A stretch of DNA of 64,000 nucleotides from Bradyrhizobium stylosanthis (GCF_001641335.1 NZ_LVEM01000004.1:186001-250000); one strand, 5' to 3'; positions 51,254 through 60,140 are shown, numbered from the stretch's first letter. Numbers and translations: made by a program. Notes: generated by a model not told the origin, from the sequence alone.

Positions 51254-52264
51254 ATGAGGAAAGTGGCTATCGCAGCGGGCGTGCTCGCAGCATCGACGGT
51301 GATCGCGTCGGCGGCGACGCTCGACACGGTGAAGAGCCGCGGCACGCTGGTGTGCGGCGTCAGCGCGGGCTTCGCCGGCTTCTCCGCGCCGGACTCGCAA
51401 GGCAATTACAAGGGCCTCGACGTCGACTATTGCCGCGCGCTCGCCGCCGGTGTGCTCGGCGACGCCAGCAAGGTGCGCTACGTCTCGCTGACGGCACAGA
51501 ATCGCTTCACCGCGCTGCAGTCGGGCGAGATCGACGTGCTCTACCGCAACTCGACGCAGACCTATTTGCGCGGCGTCACGCTCGGCCTGCGGCAGGGTCC
51601 GGTCAACTTCTACGACGGCCAGGGCTTCGTGGTGAAGAAGGACCTCGGCGTGAAGGAGCTGAAGGACCTCAAGGGCGCCACCGTCTGCGTCGCGCAAGGC
51701 ACGACCCACGAAGTCACGCTTGGCGATTACGGCCGCGCCAACGGCATCGACTGGAAGCCGCTCGTGTTCGACCGCGTCGACACCATGTACCAGACCTTCT
51801 TCGGCGGCCGCTGCGATGCCATGACCCAGGACGCCTCCGCGCTCGCCGGTGCCGTCACGACCGCCGCGCCGAACCCGGCCGACTACGTCGTGCTGCCTCA
51901 GACCATCAGCAAGGAACCGCTCGGGCCCTTCACCCGCAACGGCGACGAGGTCTGGAGCGACATCATCACCTGGCTGCATTACGGCCTGATCGAGGCCGAG
52001 GAACTCGGCGTCACGCAAGCCAATGTCGATGAGATGACGAAGTCGCAAACCCCTGCCATCCAGCGCCTGCTGGGTGCCACGGGCGACCTCGGCTCGCGGC
52101 TCGGGCTCGACAACAAATGGCTGGTCACGGCGATCAAGGCCACCGGCAATTACGGCGAGATCTACGAACGCAATGTCGGCAAGGCGAGCCCGCTCAAGCT
52201 CGATCGCGGCCTCAACGGCCTCTGGAGCAAGGGCGGCTTGATGTACGCCATTCCGTTCAAGTAA
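51254..52264 (+). CDS. aapJ: amino-acid ABC transporter substrate-binding protein, AapJ-like
   Basis: A 336-residue periplasmic binding protein of the SBP_bac_3 family. The signal peptide is MRKVAIAAGVLAASTVIASA, with cleavage near residue 20. The mature part begins LDTVKSRGTLVCGVSAGFAGFS, as in AapJ/BztA proteins for acidic and neutral amino acids. It is the partner of the AapQ/AapM-like permeases on the other strand. It lies 12 bases after the aminotransferase gene. Confidence 0.88.
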   Translation: MRKVAIAAGVLAASTVIASAATLDTVKSRGTLVCGVSAGFAGFSAPDSQGNYKGLDVDYCRALAAGVLGDASKVRYVSLTAQNRFTALQSGEIDVLYRNSTQTYLRGVTLGLRQGPVNFYDGQGFVVKKDLGVKELKDLKGATVCVAQGTTHEVTLGDYGRANGIDWKPLVFDRVDTMYQTFFGGRCDAMTQDASALAGAVTTAAPNPADYVVLPQTISKEPLGPFTRNGDEVWSDIITWLHYGLIEAEELGVTQANVDEMTKSQTPAIQRLLGATGDLGSRLGLDNKWLVTAIKATGNYGEIYERNVGKASPLKLDRGLNGLWSKGGLMYAIPFK

Positions 52265-52267
52265 ACG

Positions 52268-52392
52268 TCTCGCGTGTCCCGGACGCGCAGCAGCATGCAA
52301 TGCCGCTGCGCGTAGCCGGAACCCAGCGGCCACAATGGGCCCCGGCTCAGCAGCGCAATACTCCGCATTGCGCTGCGTCCGGGGCACGAGAC
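52268..52392. repeat. palindromic repeat, 'tgtcccggacgcgcagcagc' family (K)
   Basis: The left arm ctcgcgtgtcccggacgcgcagc pairs with gctgcgtccggggcacgag, and an inner cagcatgcaatgccgctgcg / cgcagcaatgcggag type pair is visible. A fragment of the same right arm (tgcgtccggggcacgag) also lies at 19301-19317. Confidence 0.8.
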
Positions 52393-52412
52393 CTCTCAGG
52401 TAATCATCTTCA

Positions 52413-53063
52413 ATGACGACGCCCCCTCGCATCGCCCTCATCCACGCCCTCAAGCACTCCATCGCCCCGATCGAGGCGGCGTTCGCCAAAGCGTGGCCGG
52501 AGGCGCGGCTGATGAACCTGCTCGACGACAGCCTGTCGGCGGATCTTGCGCGCGACGGCACGCTCAACGATGCCATGACCGAGCGCTTCCTCGCGCTTGG
52601 CGACTACGCGGCGGCGACCGGGGCAAACGCGATCCTGTTCACCTGCTCGGCGTTCGGCCCCTGCATCGAGGCGGTCGCGCGCGCGCATGCGCCGATGCCG
52701 GTGCTGAAGCCGAACGAAGCCATGATCGAGCGCGCGGTGACGATGGGCAAGCGGATCGGCCTGCTCTCGACCTTCCCGCCGACGCTGGTGTCGATGCCGC
52801 CGGAGTTTCCCTCCTCCGTCCAGGTGGTGCCGAAGCTCGCCGAAGGCGCGCTGGCGGCGCTCGACCGCGGTGACCGCGCCACGCACGACCGGCTGATCGC
52901 GGAAGCCTCGCGCGACTTGCGCGATTGCGACGTCATTGCACTGGCGCAGTTCAGCATCGCGGCGACGGCGCCGCTGGTCGCGGAGGCCACTGGCCGTCCG
53001 GTCGTGACGACGCCGGACAGCGCCGTCGAAAAGCTGATGAGACTGCTGAAAGCGAAAGCCTAG
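52413..53063 (+). CDS. aspartate/glutamate racemase-family protein
   Basis: A 216-residue protein of the Asp/Glu/hydantoin racemase fold. One catalytic Cys is clear (Cys78 in FTCSAFGP). At the second site, where a Cys is usual, the segment is ALAQFSIAATAP with Phe, so two-base racemisation is doubtful; decarboxylase or isomerase activity as in AMDase or maleate isomerase-like members, or a non-racemising role, is possible. It follows the binding-protein gene after a repeat and ends tail to tail with the TetR gene, sharing the bases CTAG at 53060-53063. Confidence 0.8.
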   Translation: MTTPPRIALIHALKHSIAPIEAAFAKAWPEARLMNLLDDSLSADLARDGTLNDAMTERFLALGDYAAATGANAILFTCSAFGPCIEAVARAHAPMPVLKPNEAMIERAVTMGKRIGLLSTFPPTLVSMPPEFPSSVQVVPKLAEGALAALDRGDRATHDRLIAEASRDLRDCDVIALAQFSIAATAPLVAEATGRPVVTTPDSAVEKLMRLLKAKA

Positions 53064-53707
53064 GCGCCCGCCTTCGTCCGTCGCCGCGCGTTCTTGATGG
53101 CGAGTGCTAGCGCAGCCTTGGTCTCGCTCACAAAATCCTCGACCAGCTCCTCGCGCGTCGCATGTGCCGGTTCACCGGTGAACATGCCCTGCTCGGCCAG
53201 CATCACCACGCCATGCATCGCCGCCCAGATCTTGAGCGCCTGCCGTTCGCGCAAATAGCCGACCGCCGGTGCTTCCAGGGCTTCGACCACGAGCCCAAAC
53301 GTCTCGCGCGTCGCCTCGTGCAGCTCGCTGCCCTTGGCCGCGCAGGAGACGGTGCGCGAGGCGAACATCAGGCGGTAGATGCCGTTGCGACGCAGGCCGA
53401 AATCGAGTGTCGCCTGCGCCAGCCGCGACAGCTTTGATTGCTTCGACGGCTTTGCCATCGCTTCGCGCAGGATGGCACTGAGCTGGCGGAACGCCTCCGC
53501 CGTCACCGCCGTCAGCAAGGCGTCCCGATCCGCGAAGTGCCGGTACGGTGCCGGCTGCGAGACACCGAGCTGCTTTGCCAGTGCCTTGATGCTGATTGCT
53601 TCCGCTCCGCCCTGCTCCGCCTCACGCAGGGCGGCCTTGATCAGGGCGTCGCGGAGATCGCCATGATGGTAGGTGTTCTCGGACTTGCGGGCGAGTTGTG
53701 AACGCAT
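53060..53707 (-). CDS. TetR family transcriptional regulator
   Basis: A 215-residue TetR regulator. The N-terminal HTH has NTYHHGDLRDALIKAALREAE followed by ISIKALAKQLGVSQPAPYRHF (residues about 39-59). The C-terminal domain resembles TetR_C_33 type. The start at 53707 matches homology; the longer frame to 54103 lies over the ferredoxin gene in reverse and is rejected. It is divergent from the ferredoxin-P450 genes, and with the 153-base gap between them it likely represses them. Confidence 0.88.
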   Translation of the reverse strand: MRSQLARKSENTYHHGDLRDALIKAALREAEQGGAEAISIKALAKQLGVSQPAPYRHFADRDALLTAVTAEAFRQLSAILREAMAKPSKQSKLSRLAQATLDFGLRRNGIYRLMFASRTVSCAAKGSELHEATRETFGLVVEALEAPAVGYLRERQALKIWAAMHGVVMLAEQGMFTGEPAHATREELVEDFVSETKAALALAIKNARRRTKAGA

Positions 53708-53734
53708 GTTACGGCGAAGCCTATAAGTTTGCGC

Positions 53735-53764
53735 TTGACAGGGGAAGCCCGACGCGAATGTAAT
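53735..53764 (+). promoter_or_regulatory. sigma70-like promoter candidate for the ferredoxin-P450 operon
   Basis: TTGACA at 53735-53740 and TGTAAT at 53759-53764, separated by 18 bases, about 97 bases before the ferredoxin start. The region 53741-53790 is relatively A/T-rich. The -35 is a good match, the -10 a fair one. Confidence 0.4.
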
Positions 53765-53860
53765 AGCATATAACTTAAAGCGCGCGGCAAATGCCGCCGA
53801 TAAAGACATGAGGAACGCGGGCCACCCTTCGTGCTCGCGCATACGCCGAGGGAAGCCGCA

Positions 53861-54070
53861 ATGGCAGAGCGACTGAAGGTTCACGTCGATCCCGACAAAT
53901 GCCAGGGCCACGCGCGCTGCAAGGCGTTGGCGCCGGAGCTGTTCGAGCTCGACGAATACGGCAACGCCCGCGAAGCCGGCGACGGCACGGTCCCGCCGGG
54001 ACTCGAGGACAAGGCCTGGCTTGCCAAATCCAACTGTCCGGAAATCGCTATCGACGTGATCGAGGAGTAG
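53861..54070 (+). CDS. ferredoxin of the P450 electron chain
   Basis: A 69-residue ferredoxin with the pattern Cys14-x2-His17-x2-Cys20 ... Cys59-Pro, typical of [3Fe-4S] or one-non-Cys [4Fe-4S] ferredoxins that donate electrons to bacterial P450s. It sits 56 bases upstream of the P450 gene. The ATG at 53861 follows a GGGAAGCC site and gives the normal length; a 10-residue extension from 53831 is unlikely. No ferredoxin reductase gene is in the window. Confidence 0.9.
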   Translation: MAERLKVHVDPDKCQGHARCKALAPELFELDEYGNAREAGDGTVPPGLEDKAWLAKSNCPEIAIDVIEE

Positions 54071-54126
54071 CGCGGCCGCCGTCCGCCCTGCTTCAGCCAA
54101 CACGAGCCCCGAGGGATTTTCCTGAG

Positions 54127-55347
54127 ATGTCCGACGTCAGCCAGCCTGTCGCCCATCCGCCCGTCACCGACTGGGTCAACGATTTCGACCACACCGATCC
54201 GCAGTGGACGGACGATCCCTTCCCGATCTGGGACGAGCTGCGTGCCGCAAGCCCGGTCGTGCACACCGAGCGATTCCTCGGCTGCTATATGCCCACGACC
54301 TACGAGGCCGTGCGCGAGATCGCCAACGACACCGAGCATTTCTCCTCGCGGCGGATCATCGTCCGCGACGTGCGGCCGGAGGTTGCCAGGAACGCCGCCC
54401 CGCCGATCACCTCCGATCCGCCCGTGCACAAGCCAGCCAAGCAATTGCTGCTGCCGCCGTTCACGCCGGATGCGATGAAGAAGCTGGAACCGCGGATGCG
54501 CGCGATCTGCAACGAGCTGATCGACGGGTTCATCGCCGACGGCAAGGTCGACGCCGCCGCGCGCTACAGCAAATACATCCCGGTCCAGGCCATCGCCCAC
54601 ATGCTCGGCATTCCCGAGTCCGACAGCGATCTCTTCATCAACTGGATCCACATGATCCTGGAGCTCGGCATCAAGGACGAGAACATGCTGCTCCAGGCGG
54701 TGCACGAGATGAGCGACTATTTCAGGACGCATATCGAGGAGCGCAAGACGAAGCCGACCGACGACCTGATCTCCTACCTGATGAACGCCAAGGACAAGGA
54801 GGGCAACCCGCTCGAGGATTCGCACGTGCTGGGCTCGCTGCGCCTGCTCCTGATCGCAGGCATCGACACCACGTGGAGCGCGATCGGCTCCTCGCTCTGG
54901 CATCTGGCCAGAACGCCGGCCGACCGCGAGCGGTTGATCGCCGAGCCCGGGCTGATCCCGGTCGCCGTGGAGGAGCTGCTACGGGCCTATTCGCCGGTGA
55001 CCATGGCCCGCGAGGTGGTCAAGGAGACCACGATCTCGGGCTGTCCGGTCAAGGCGGGCAACATGGTGCTGCTGTCCTTCCCGGCCGCCAACCGCGACCC
55101 GAAGATGTTTCCCGAAGCTGACAAAGTCGTGATCGACCGCCGGGAGAACCGCCATGCCGCGTTCGGCCTCGGCATTCACCGCTGCGTCGGTTCCAACCTT
55201 GCGCGCATGGAGATGCAGGTTGCGCTGGAGGAATGGCTGAAGCGAATCCCGGATTTCCGCCTCGATCCGGCAGGCACAGTGACCTGGTCGCAGGGCACGG
55301 TGAGAGGCCCCCGGCAGTTGCCATTTCTGCTGGGAAAGGCGATGTAG
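54127..55347 (+). CDS. cytochrome P450
   Basis: A 406-residue bacterial class I P450. The oxygen-binding I-helix motif AGIDTT is at 244-249, the ExxR pair is Glu283-Arg286, and the heme loop FGLGIHRCVG has the ligand Cys353. These are all canonical, so it should be active. It uses the ferredoxin just upstream. The substrate is unknown; the sequence is in the broad group of terpene/fatty-acid hydroxylases of CYP100-series type, which is only a family impression. The ATG at 54127 is the first that gives a normal N terminus. Confidence 0.92.
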   Translation: MSDVSQPVAHPPVTDWVNDFDHTDPQWTDDPFPIWDELRAASPVVHTERFLGCYMPTTYEAVREIANDTEHFSSRRIIVRDVRPEVARNAAPPITSDPPVHKPAKQLLLPPFTPDAMKKLEPRMRAICNELIDGFIADGKVDAAARYSKYIPVQAIAHMLGIPESDSDLFINWIHMILELGIKDENMLLQAVHEMSDYFRTHIEERKTKPTDDLISYLMNAKDKEGNPLEDSHVLGSLRLLLIAGIDTTWSAIGSSLWHLARTPADRERLIAEPGLIPVAVEELLRAYSPVTMAREVVKETTISGCPVKAGNMVLLSFPAANRDPKMFPEADKVVIDRRENRHAAFGLGIHRCVGSNLARMEMQVALEEWLKRIPDFRLDPAGTVTWSQGTVRGPRQLPFLLGKAM

Positions 55348-55380
55348 GCCTTTCCAAGACCAGCGGAAGAGAGGCCGGAC

Positions 55381-56703
55381 GTGACTGAGCAAGCAATCAA
55401 ACCGGCCTCCGACCACATCGACATTGCCGACGCCGAGCGCCGGATCAAGGCGATCCTGATCGGCTCAATCGGCAATCTCGTCGAGTGGTACGACTTTTAC
55501 GCGTATACGGCTTTCGCACTCTATTTCGCGCCGGCGTTCTTTCCCGGCAACGATCCCGTCGTCCAGCAATTGAACGTCGCCGTGGTATTCGCCGCGACCT
55601 TCCTGATGCGCCCTCTGGGCGGCTGGTTCTTCGGCTATCTCGCCGACCATTTCGGCCGCCGCATCTCGCTGACGTTGTCCGTCGTGTTCATGTGTTTCGG
55701 CTCGCTGATCATCGCGCTGACGCCGACCTATGCCACGATCGGCTTTGCCGCGCCGGTGATCCTGGCGCTGGCCCGCGTGATCGAGGGCCTCAGCCTTGGC
55801 GGCGAATATGGCGCCAGCGCCACTTATCTGAGCGAGGTCGCCGATCCCAAGCATCGCGGCTTCTATTCGAGCTTCCAGTACGTCACGCTGATCGGCGGCC
55901 AGCTCACCGCCATCATCGTGCTGCTGCTCCTGCAAAAGGTCTTCCTGACGCCGGAGGAGCTGAAGGCCTGGGGCTGGCGCATCCCGTTCGCGATCGGCGC
56001 TGCGCTCGCGATCTTCGCCGCGGTGATGCGGCGCAATCTGCATGAGACCGAGGCCTTCGAGGAAGCCAAGAAGGTGGTGAAGCCGACCGGCTCGATCACC
56101 AACCTGCTGCGCTATCCGCGCGAACTCTTGCTGGTCGTCGGCCTCACCGCCGGCGGCACCGCCGCGTTCTACACCTTCACCACCTACATGCAGACCTTCG
56201 TCAAGCTCTCGGTCGGCCTGACCGAGGATCAGACCACCTTCGTGATCTTCGGCACGCTGATCTTCGCGACCATCCTGCAGCCGATCTACGGCGCCATCTC
56301 CGACAAGATCGGACGCAAGCCGCTGCTGATCTTCTTCGGTGTCGCCGGCACGCTTGCCACCGTGCCGCTGCTGATGACGCTGAAGGAGACCAAGTCGCCC
56401 TTCATGGCGTTCATCCTGATCTGCTGTGCCTGGCTGTTCGTCGCCGGCTACACCTCAATCAACGCGGTGGTGAAGGCCGAGCTGTTCCCGACCAATGTCC
56501 GCGCGCTCGGCGTCGGCCTGCCCTACGCGATCACGGTCTCGATCTTCGGCGGAACCGCGCCCGCGATTGCGCTCTACTTCAAGACGATCGGGCACGAGGA
56601 ATGGTTCTATTACTATCTCGCCGGCGTCATCTTCCTGTCGCTGATCATCTATTCCACCATGCGCGACACCAAGCACGCCTCCGCAATGCACCGCCACGAG
56701 TAA
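55381..56703 (+). CDS. MFS transporter, metabolite:H+ symporter (MHS) family
   Basis: A 440-residue twelve-helix transporter of the MHS group (KgtP, ProP, ShiA type). It begins with the GNLVEWYDFYAYT motif (about residues 31-43), then the ADHFGRR loop after helix 2 and further repeats of the DKIGRKP type after helix 8. MHS proteins import organic acids such as 2-oxoglutarate, citrate, proline or shikimate. The start is GTG at 55381 with a GAGAGG site; it is 33 bases after the P450. Its substrate may be the P450 substrate, but this is inference. Confidence 0.88.
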   Translation: MTEQAIKPASDHIDIADAERRIKAILIGSIGNLVEWYDFYAYTAFALYFAPAFFPGNDPVVQQLNVAVVFAATFLMRPLGGWFFGYLADHFGRRISLTLSVVFMCFGSLIIALTPTYATIGFAAPVILALARVIEGLSLGGEYGASATYLSEVADPKHRGFYSSFQYVTLIGGQLTAIIVLLLLQKVFLTPEELKAWGWRIPFAIGAALAIFAAVMRRNLHETEAFEEAKKVVKPTGSITNLLRYPRELLLVVGLTAGGTAAFYTFTTYMQTFVKLSVGLTEDQTTFVIFGTLIFATILQPIYGAISDKIGRKPLLIFFGVAGTLATVPLLMTLKETKSPFMAFILICCAWLFVAGYTSINAVVKAELFPTNVRALGVGLPYAITVSIFGGTAPAIALYFKTIGHEEWFYYYLAGVIFLSLIIYSTMRDTKHASAMHRHE

Positions 56704-56721
56704 CTCATTCACGAGTAGCCT

Positions 56722-57387
56722 ATGGCCGACGACGACCAGCCGCCGCCCGACAGCAAGCTGACGCGCACCAAGGAGAAATGGGCGCGCGAGGGCCGCTTTC
56801 TCACCGGCAGGATCACGCGTTCCGAAGACCAGCGCCTGCCGCCCGGCCAGCACCTGACCAAGGACTGGCCGGTGCTCGATCTCGGCGTCATGCCGCCGGT
56901 GTCGCGGGAGCGCTGGCGGCTCGACGTCTACGGCGCGGTCGACAATCCCGTGTTCTGGACTTATCCCGAATTCGCCGCGCAGAAGCAGGAGCAGTTCACC
57001 TCCGACATCCATTGCGTGACGACCTGGTCGCGTTACGACAACCTTTGGGAAGGCCTCTCGACGCGCGAGCTGCTCGCAGTCTGCCAGCCACGCGAGGACG
57101 CGCGCTTCGTCGTGCTGCATTCCTACGACGGCTACACCACCAACCTCGCGCTGGAGGACTTTGCCGCCGAGGACGCCCTGCTCGCCCATAGCTGGTCGGG
57201 CCAGCCTCTGACGGAGGAGCATGGCGGCCCGGTGCGGCTGGTCGTCCCGCATCTTTATTTCTGGAAGAGCGCGAAATGGCTCCAGGCCATTGAATTTCTC
57301 ACCGAGGACGCGCCGGGCTTCTGGGAAGTCCGCGGCTATCACAACCGCGGCGATCCCTGGGCCGAGCAGCGCTATTCAGGCGATTAG
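56722..57387 (+). CDS. sulfite oxidase-like molybdopterin-dependent oxidoreductase
   Basis: A 221-residue protein matching the molybdopterin domain of the sulfite-oxidase family (SUOX/MsrP-like). The molybdenum-ligand Cys98 is in SDIHCVTTWSRYDNLWEG, and there is no heme domain, dimerisation domain or signal peptide, so the protein is cytoplasmic. The partner and substrate are unknown. It lies 18 bases after the MFS gene and 26 before the OsmC-fusion gene, so it belongs to the same operon. Confidence 0.87.
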   Translation: MADDDQPPPDSKLTRTKEKWAREGRFLTGRITRSEDQRLPPGQHLTKDWPVLDLGVMPPVSRERWRLDVYGAVDNPVFWTYPEFAAQKQEQFTSDIHCVTTWSRYDNLWEGLSTRELLAVCQPREDARFVVLHSYDGYTTNLALEDFAAEDALLAHSWSGQPLTEEHGGPVRLVVPHLYFWKSAKWLQAIEFLTEDAPGFWEVRGYHNRGDPWAEQRYSGD

Positions 57388-57413
57388 GTTCGAACAAGTA
57401 ACGGGGGAAGCCC

Positions 57414-58637
57414 ATGCCGACGGAACGCTTTCAATTCACCGGCGAAGGCGGCCATCAGCTGTCAGCCGCGCTGGAGCTGCCGGACGGCGAGCCCGCGGCT
57501 TTCGCGCTGTTTGCGCATTGCTTCACCTGCGGCAAGGACACGCTGGCGGCCAAGCGCATCTCGGTCGCTCTGGCCGCCAGGGGCATCGCGGTGCTGCGCT
57601 TCGACTTCACCGGGCTCGGCTCCAGCGAAGGTGAGTTCGCCAATTCGACGTTCTCCTCCAACGTCGCCGACCTCGTGCGAGCCGCCGATCATCTGCGCAG
57701 CATCCGCAAGGCACCATCACTTCTGATTGGCCACAGCCTTGGCGGCGCCGCGATCCTCGCTGCAGCCGGGCAAATTCCCGAGGCCAGGGCGGTTGCGACC
57801 ATTGCCGCGCCGTCCGATCCCGCCCACGTCACCGGTCTTTTCAAAGAGCATATCGACAACATCCGCGCGCAGGGCGAGGTCGAGGTCTCGCTGGCCGGCC
57901 GTCCGTTCCGGATCAGGCGCGAATTCCTCGACGACATCGCCGAGCACGAGCTGATGAAGGACATCACCGGCCTGCACAAGGCGCTGCTGGTCATGCAGTC
58001 CCCCGTCGACGACACCGTCGGCATCGACAATGCGACCAGGATTTTCGTTGCGGCAAAACACCCCAAGAGCTTCGTCTCGCTCGACCACGCCGATCATCTC
58101 CTGACCAAGCCGGCCGACGCTCTCTACGCGGCCGACGTGATCACCGCCTGGGCGAGCCGTTACATCGACGCAGCGAAGCCCGCAAAGGCGATGGATCTCC
58201 CGGAAGAGCCGCGGAAGGTGGTGGTGCAGGAGACCCGCAAGAGCAAGTTCAACCAGATGATCACCGTCGGCCCGCATCATATGGTGGCGGACGAACCGAA
58301 AGCTGCCGGCGGCGAGGATGCCGGCCCCGGTCCCTATGATTTCCTGCTTGCAGGCCTCGGTGCCTGCACATCCATGACCATGCGTCTCTATGCGGATCGC
58401 AAGTCGTTGCCGCTCGATCGCGTCACGGTCACGCTGAAGCACTCCAAGATCTACGCCAAGGACTGCGCGGAGTGCGAGACGCGCGAGGGGATGCTCGACC
58501 AGATCGAGCGCGACATCGCGATGGACGGCGCCCTCGATGCCGAACAGCGCAAGAAACTGATGGAGATCGCCGACAAGTGCCCGGTGCACCGTACGCTGAC
58601 GTCGGAGATCCGCATCGTGACCAAGGCCGTCGACTAG
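57414..58637 (+). CDS. alpha/beta hydrolase - OsmC fusion protein
   Basis: A 407-residue two-domain protein. Residues 1-255 form an alpha/beta hydrolase with nucleophile Ser108 (LIGHSLGG) and likely His228 (DHADHLL); Asp200 in SPVDDTVG is the probable acid. Residues 265-407 form an OsmC/Ohr-type domain with its two Cys, Cys318 (LGACTSM) and Cys389 (DKCPVHRTL), which reduces organic hydroperoxides. This fusion is known in Proteobacteria, but its substrate is not. It has a GGGGGAAG ribosome site and is last in the P450 operon, which may mean that it detoxifies products made by the P450. Confidence 0.92.
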   Translation: MPTERFQFTGEGGHQLSAALELPDGEPAAFALFAHCFTCGKDTLAAKRISVALAARGIAVLRFDFTGLGSSEGEFANSTFSSNVADLVRAADHLRSIRKAPSLLIGHSLGGAAILAAAGQIPEARAVATIAAPSDPAHVTGLFKEHIDNIRAQGEVEVSLAGRPFRIRREFLDDIAEHELMKDITGLHKALLVMQSPVDDTVGIDNATRIFVAAKHPKSFVSLDHADHLLTKPADALYAADVITAWASRYIDAAKPAKAMDLPEEPRKVVVQETRKSKFNQMITVGPHHMVADEPKAAGGEDAGPGPYDFLLAGLGACTSMTMRLYADRKSLPLDRVTVTLKHSKIYAKDCAECETREGMLDQIERDIAMDGALDAEQRKKLMEIADKCPVHRTLTSEIRIVTKAVD

Positions 58638-58650
58638 CGCGTTATTGTTT

Positions 58651-58699
58651 GAGCATGATCTTTTCGGAAAACCGCTTCACACTTTTCCGGATCATGCTC
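58651..58699. repeat. palindromic repeat, 'gagcatgatcttttcggaaaac' family (L)
   Basis: The arms GAGCATGATC (58651-58660) and GATCATGCTC (58690-58699) and inner cggaaaa / ttttccg pair around cgcttcacac. The element lies between two convergent genes and its end overlaps the first base of the MocR stop codon. It probably works as a bidirectional terminator. Confidence 0.9.
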
Positions 58700-60129
58700 T
58701 AGAAGCACGACGCCATCGTCCGCAGCGCCGCGCTGATCTCGTTCTCGCGCCACGCCGCGAAGCCAAGCAGCAGGCCGTGATCGCGCGGCTTGCCGAGCGC
58801 CAGGCTGGACAGGGCTCGCGTGACGACGCCGGCCTCGACGAGCCGCTTCACCGTCGCCTGATCGGCGCGGCCTCGCTTGAGACGCGCCACGAGCTGGATG
58901 CCGCCCGAGGGCACCTCGGCCGAGAGCACCTCGCCGAGATGGCGCTCGAGCCCGGCGACGAGATGATCGCGGCGCCCGTGATAGAGCCGGCGCACCCGGC
59001 GCAGATGCGCCAGGAAATGACCGTCGGCGATGAACTCGGCCAACGCTTCCTGGATGTGGCTGGCGGCGATCAGCCCGATATGCCGCTGCGCGATCTCCAG
59101 CGTAGACACCAGCGCCGGCGGCGCGACGAGATAGCCGAGCCGGATGTCCGACGTCATCGCCTTCGAGAACGTGCCGACATAGAACACGCGGCCGTGGGCG
59201 TCCAAGCCCTGCAGCGCCGGCACCGGCCGGCTGTCGTAGTGGAATTCGCCGTCGTAATCGTCTTCAACGATCCAGGTCCTGCCGGGCCGGCTTGCCCTGA
59301 GAAACTCGGTGCGGCGGGTCAGTGACATCAGCCGGCCGGTTGGATGCTGATGCGATGGCGTCATGAAGATCAGCGTTGGCGCTGCGGGCCCCGGCATCCG
59401 CCGCATGCCCTGCTCGTCCAGGCTGATGCCGCTCACGCGCGCGCCGCAGGTACGGAAGGCGGCTGCGGCGCCGGGATAGCCGGGATCCTCGACCCACACC
59501 TCATCGCCTGGCGTGATGACGGCAGCCGCAATCAGGGTCAGCGCAGCCTGCGCGCTCGGCAGGATCAGGATCTGGTCCGCGTCCGCGCGAACGCCTCTGC
59601 TGGTTGCGAGATAGTGCGCCAGCGCCTCGCGCAAGCGCGGCCGGTTCACCGATCCGAGTTCGCGCCTTGCCGCCCAAACGGCACTGCGGCGCAGGCAGCG
59701 TCCCCAGATCTCGTTCGGAAACTCCCTGGCGTCGCCATGTCCCGGACGCAGCGGCTTGAACGGCGCCTGATAGGACATCGGCCAGTCGGTCTGCTGGAGC
59801 TTCGAGGCCCAGGATGAGAGCCGGGGTTTCGCGGAGCGCGGGCTCGACGCGACTGTGCCCGCCCCTTCGATCCGTTCGCCGCCGTCGATCGTCACCACCG
59901 GACGTCGACCGTGCGACGCCGCGAGATATCCCTCCGCAGCGAGCTGCTCGAACGCGTAGGTGACGGTGTTGCGGGAGACGCCGAGATCGGCTGCAAGCTG
60001 CCGGCTCGACGGCAGCGCGCGCCCCTTGCCGAGGTGGCCGCTCGCGATCAGACCTCGAAGCTGCCCCGTCAGTTGTGCCGCCAGTCCCTCGCCGTCGGCG
60101 CGGTTCAGGTCGATCAGGCCGGCGATCAT
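58699..60129 (-). CDS. MocR/PdxR-family transcriptional regulator (GntR HTH + aminotransferase fold)
   Basis: A 476-residue regulator with a GntR winged helix (residues 15-75, with SSRQLAADLGVSRNTV at the recognition helix) and an aminotransferase-fold effector domain from about 120. The PLP Lys is Lys323 (YVGTFSKAM), and VEDDYDGEF near 288-296 holds the ring-contacting Asp. It is divergent from the DMT exporter with about 100 bases between. Two starts are possible, ATG at 60129 or GTG at 60147; the ATG is preferred because the GTG would cover an operator half-site. Confidence 0.9.
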   Translation of the reverse strand: MIAGLIDLNRADGEGLAAQLTGQLRGLIASGHLGKGRALPSSRQLAADLGVSRNTVTYAFEQLAAEGYLAASHGRRPVVTIDGGERIEGAGTVASSPRSAKPRLSSWASKLQQTDWPMSYQAPFKPLRPGHGDAREFPNEIWGRCLRRSAVWAARRELGSVNRPRLREALAHYLATSRGVRADADQILILPSAQAALTLIAAAVITPGDEVWVEDPGYPGAAAAFRTCGARVSGISLDEQGMRRMPGPAAPTLIFMTPSHQHPTGRLMSLTRRTEFLRASRPGRTWIVEDDYDGEFHYDSRPVPALQGLDAHGRVFYVGTFSKAMTSDIRLGYLVAPPALVSTLEIAQRHIGLIAASHIQEALAEFIADGHFLAHLRRVRRLYHGRRDHLVAGLERHLGEVLSAEVPSGGIQLVARLKRGRADQATVKRLVEAGVVTRALSSLALGKPRDHGLLLGFAAWRENEISAALRTMASCF

Positions 60130-60140
60130 GCCTTCGGAAA

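Noticed and set aside
53899..54126. Extended N terminus for the P450
   Set aside because: It would cover the ferredoxin gene in another frame. The ATG at 54127 gives the normal P450 N terminus.
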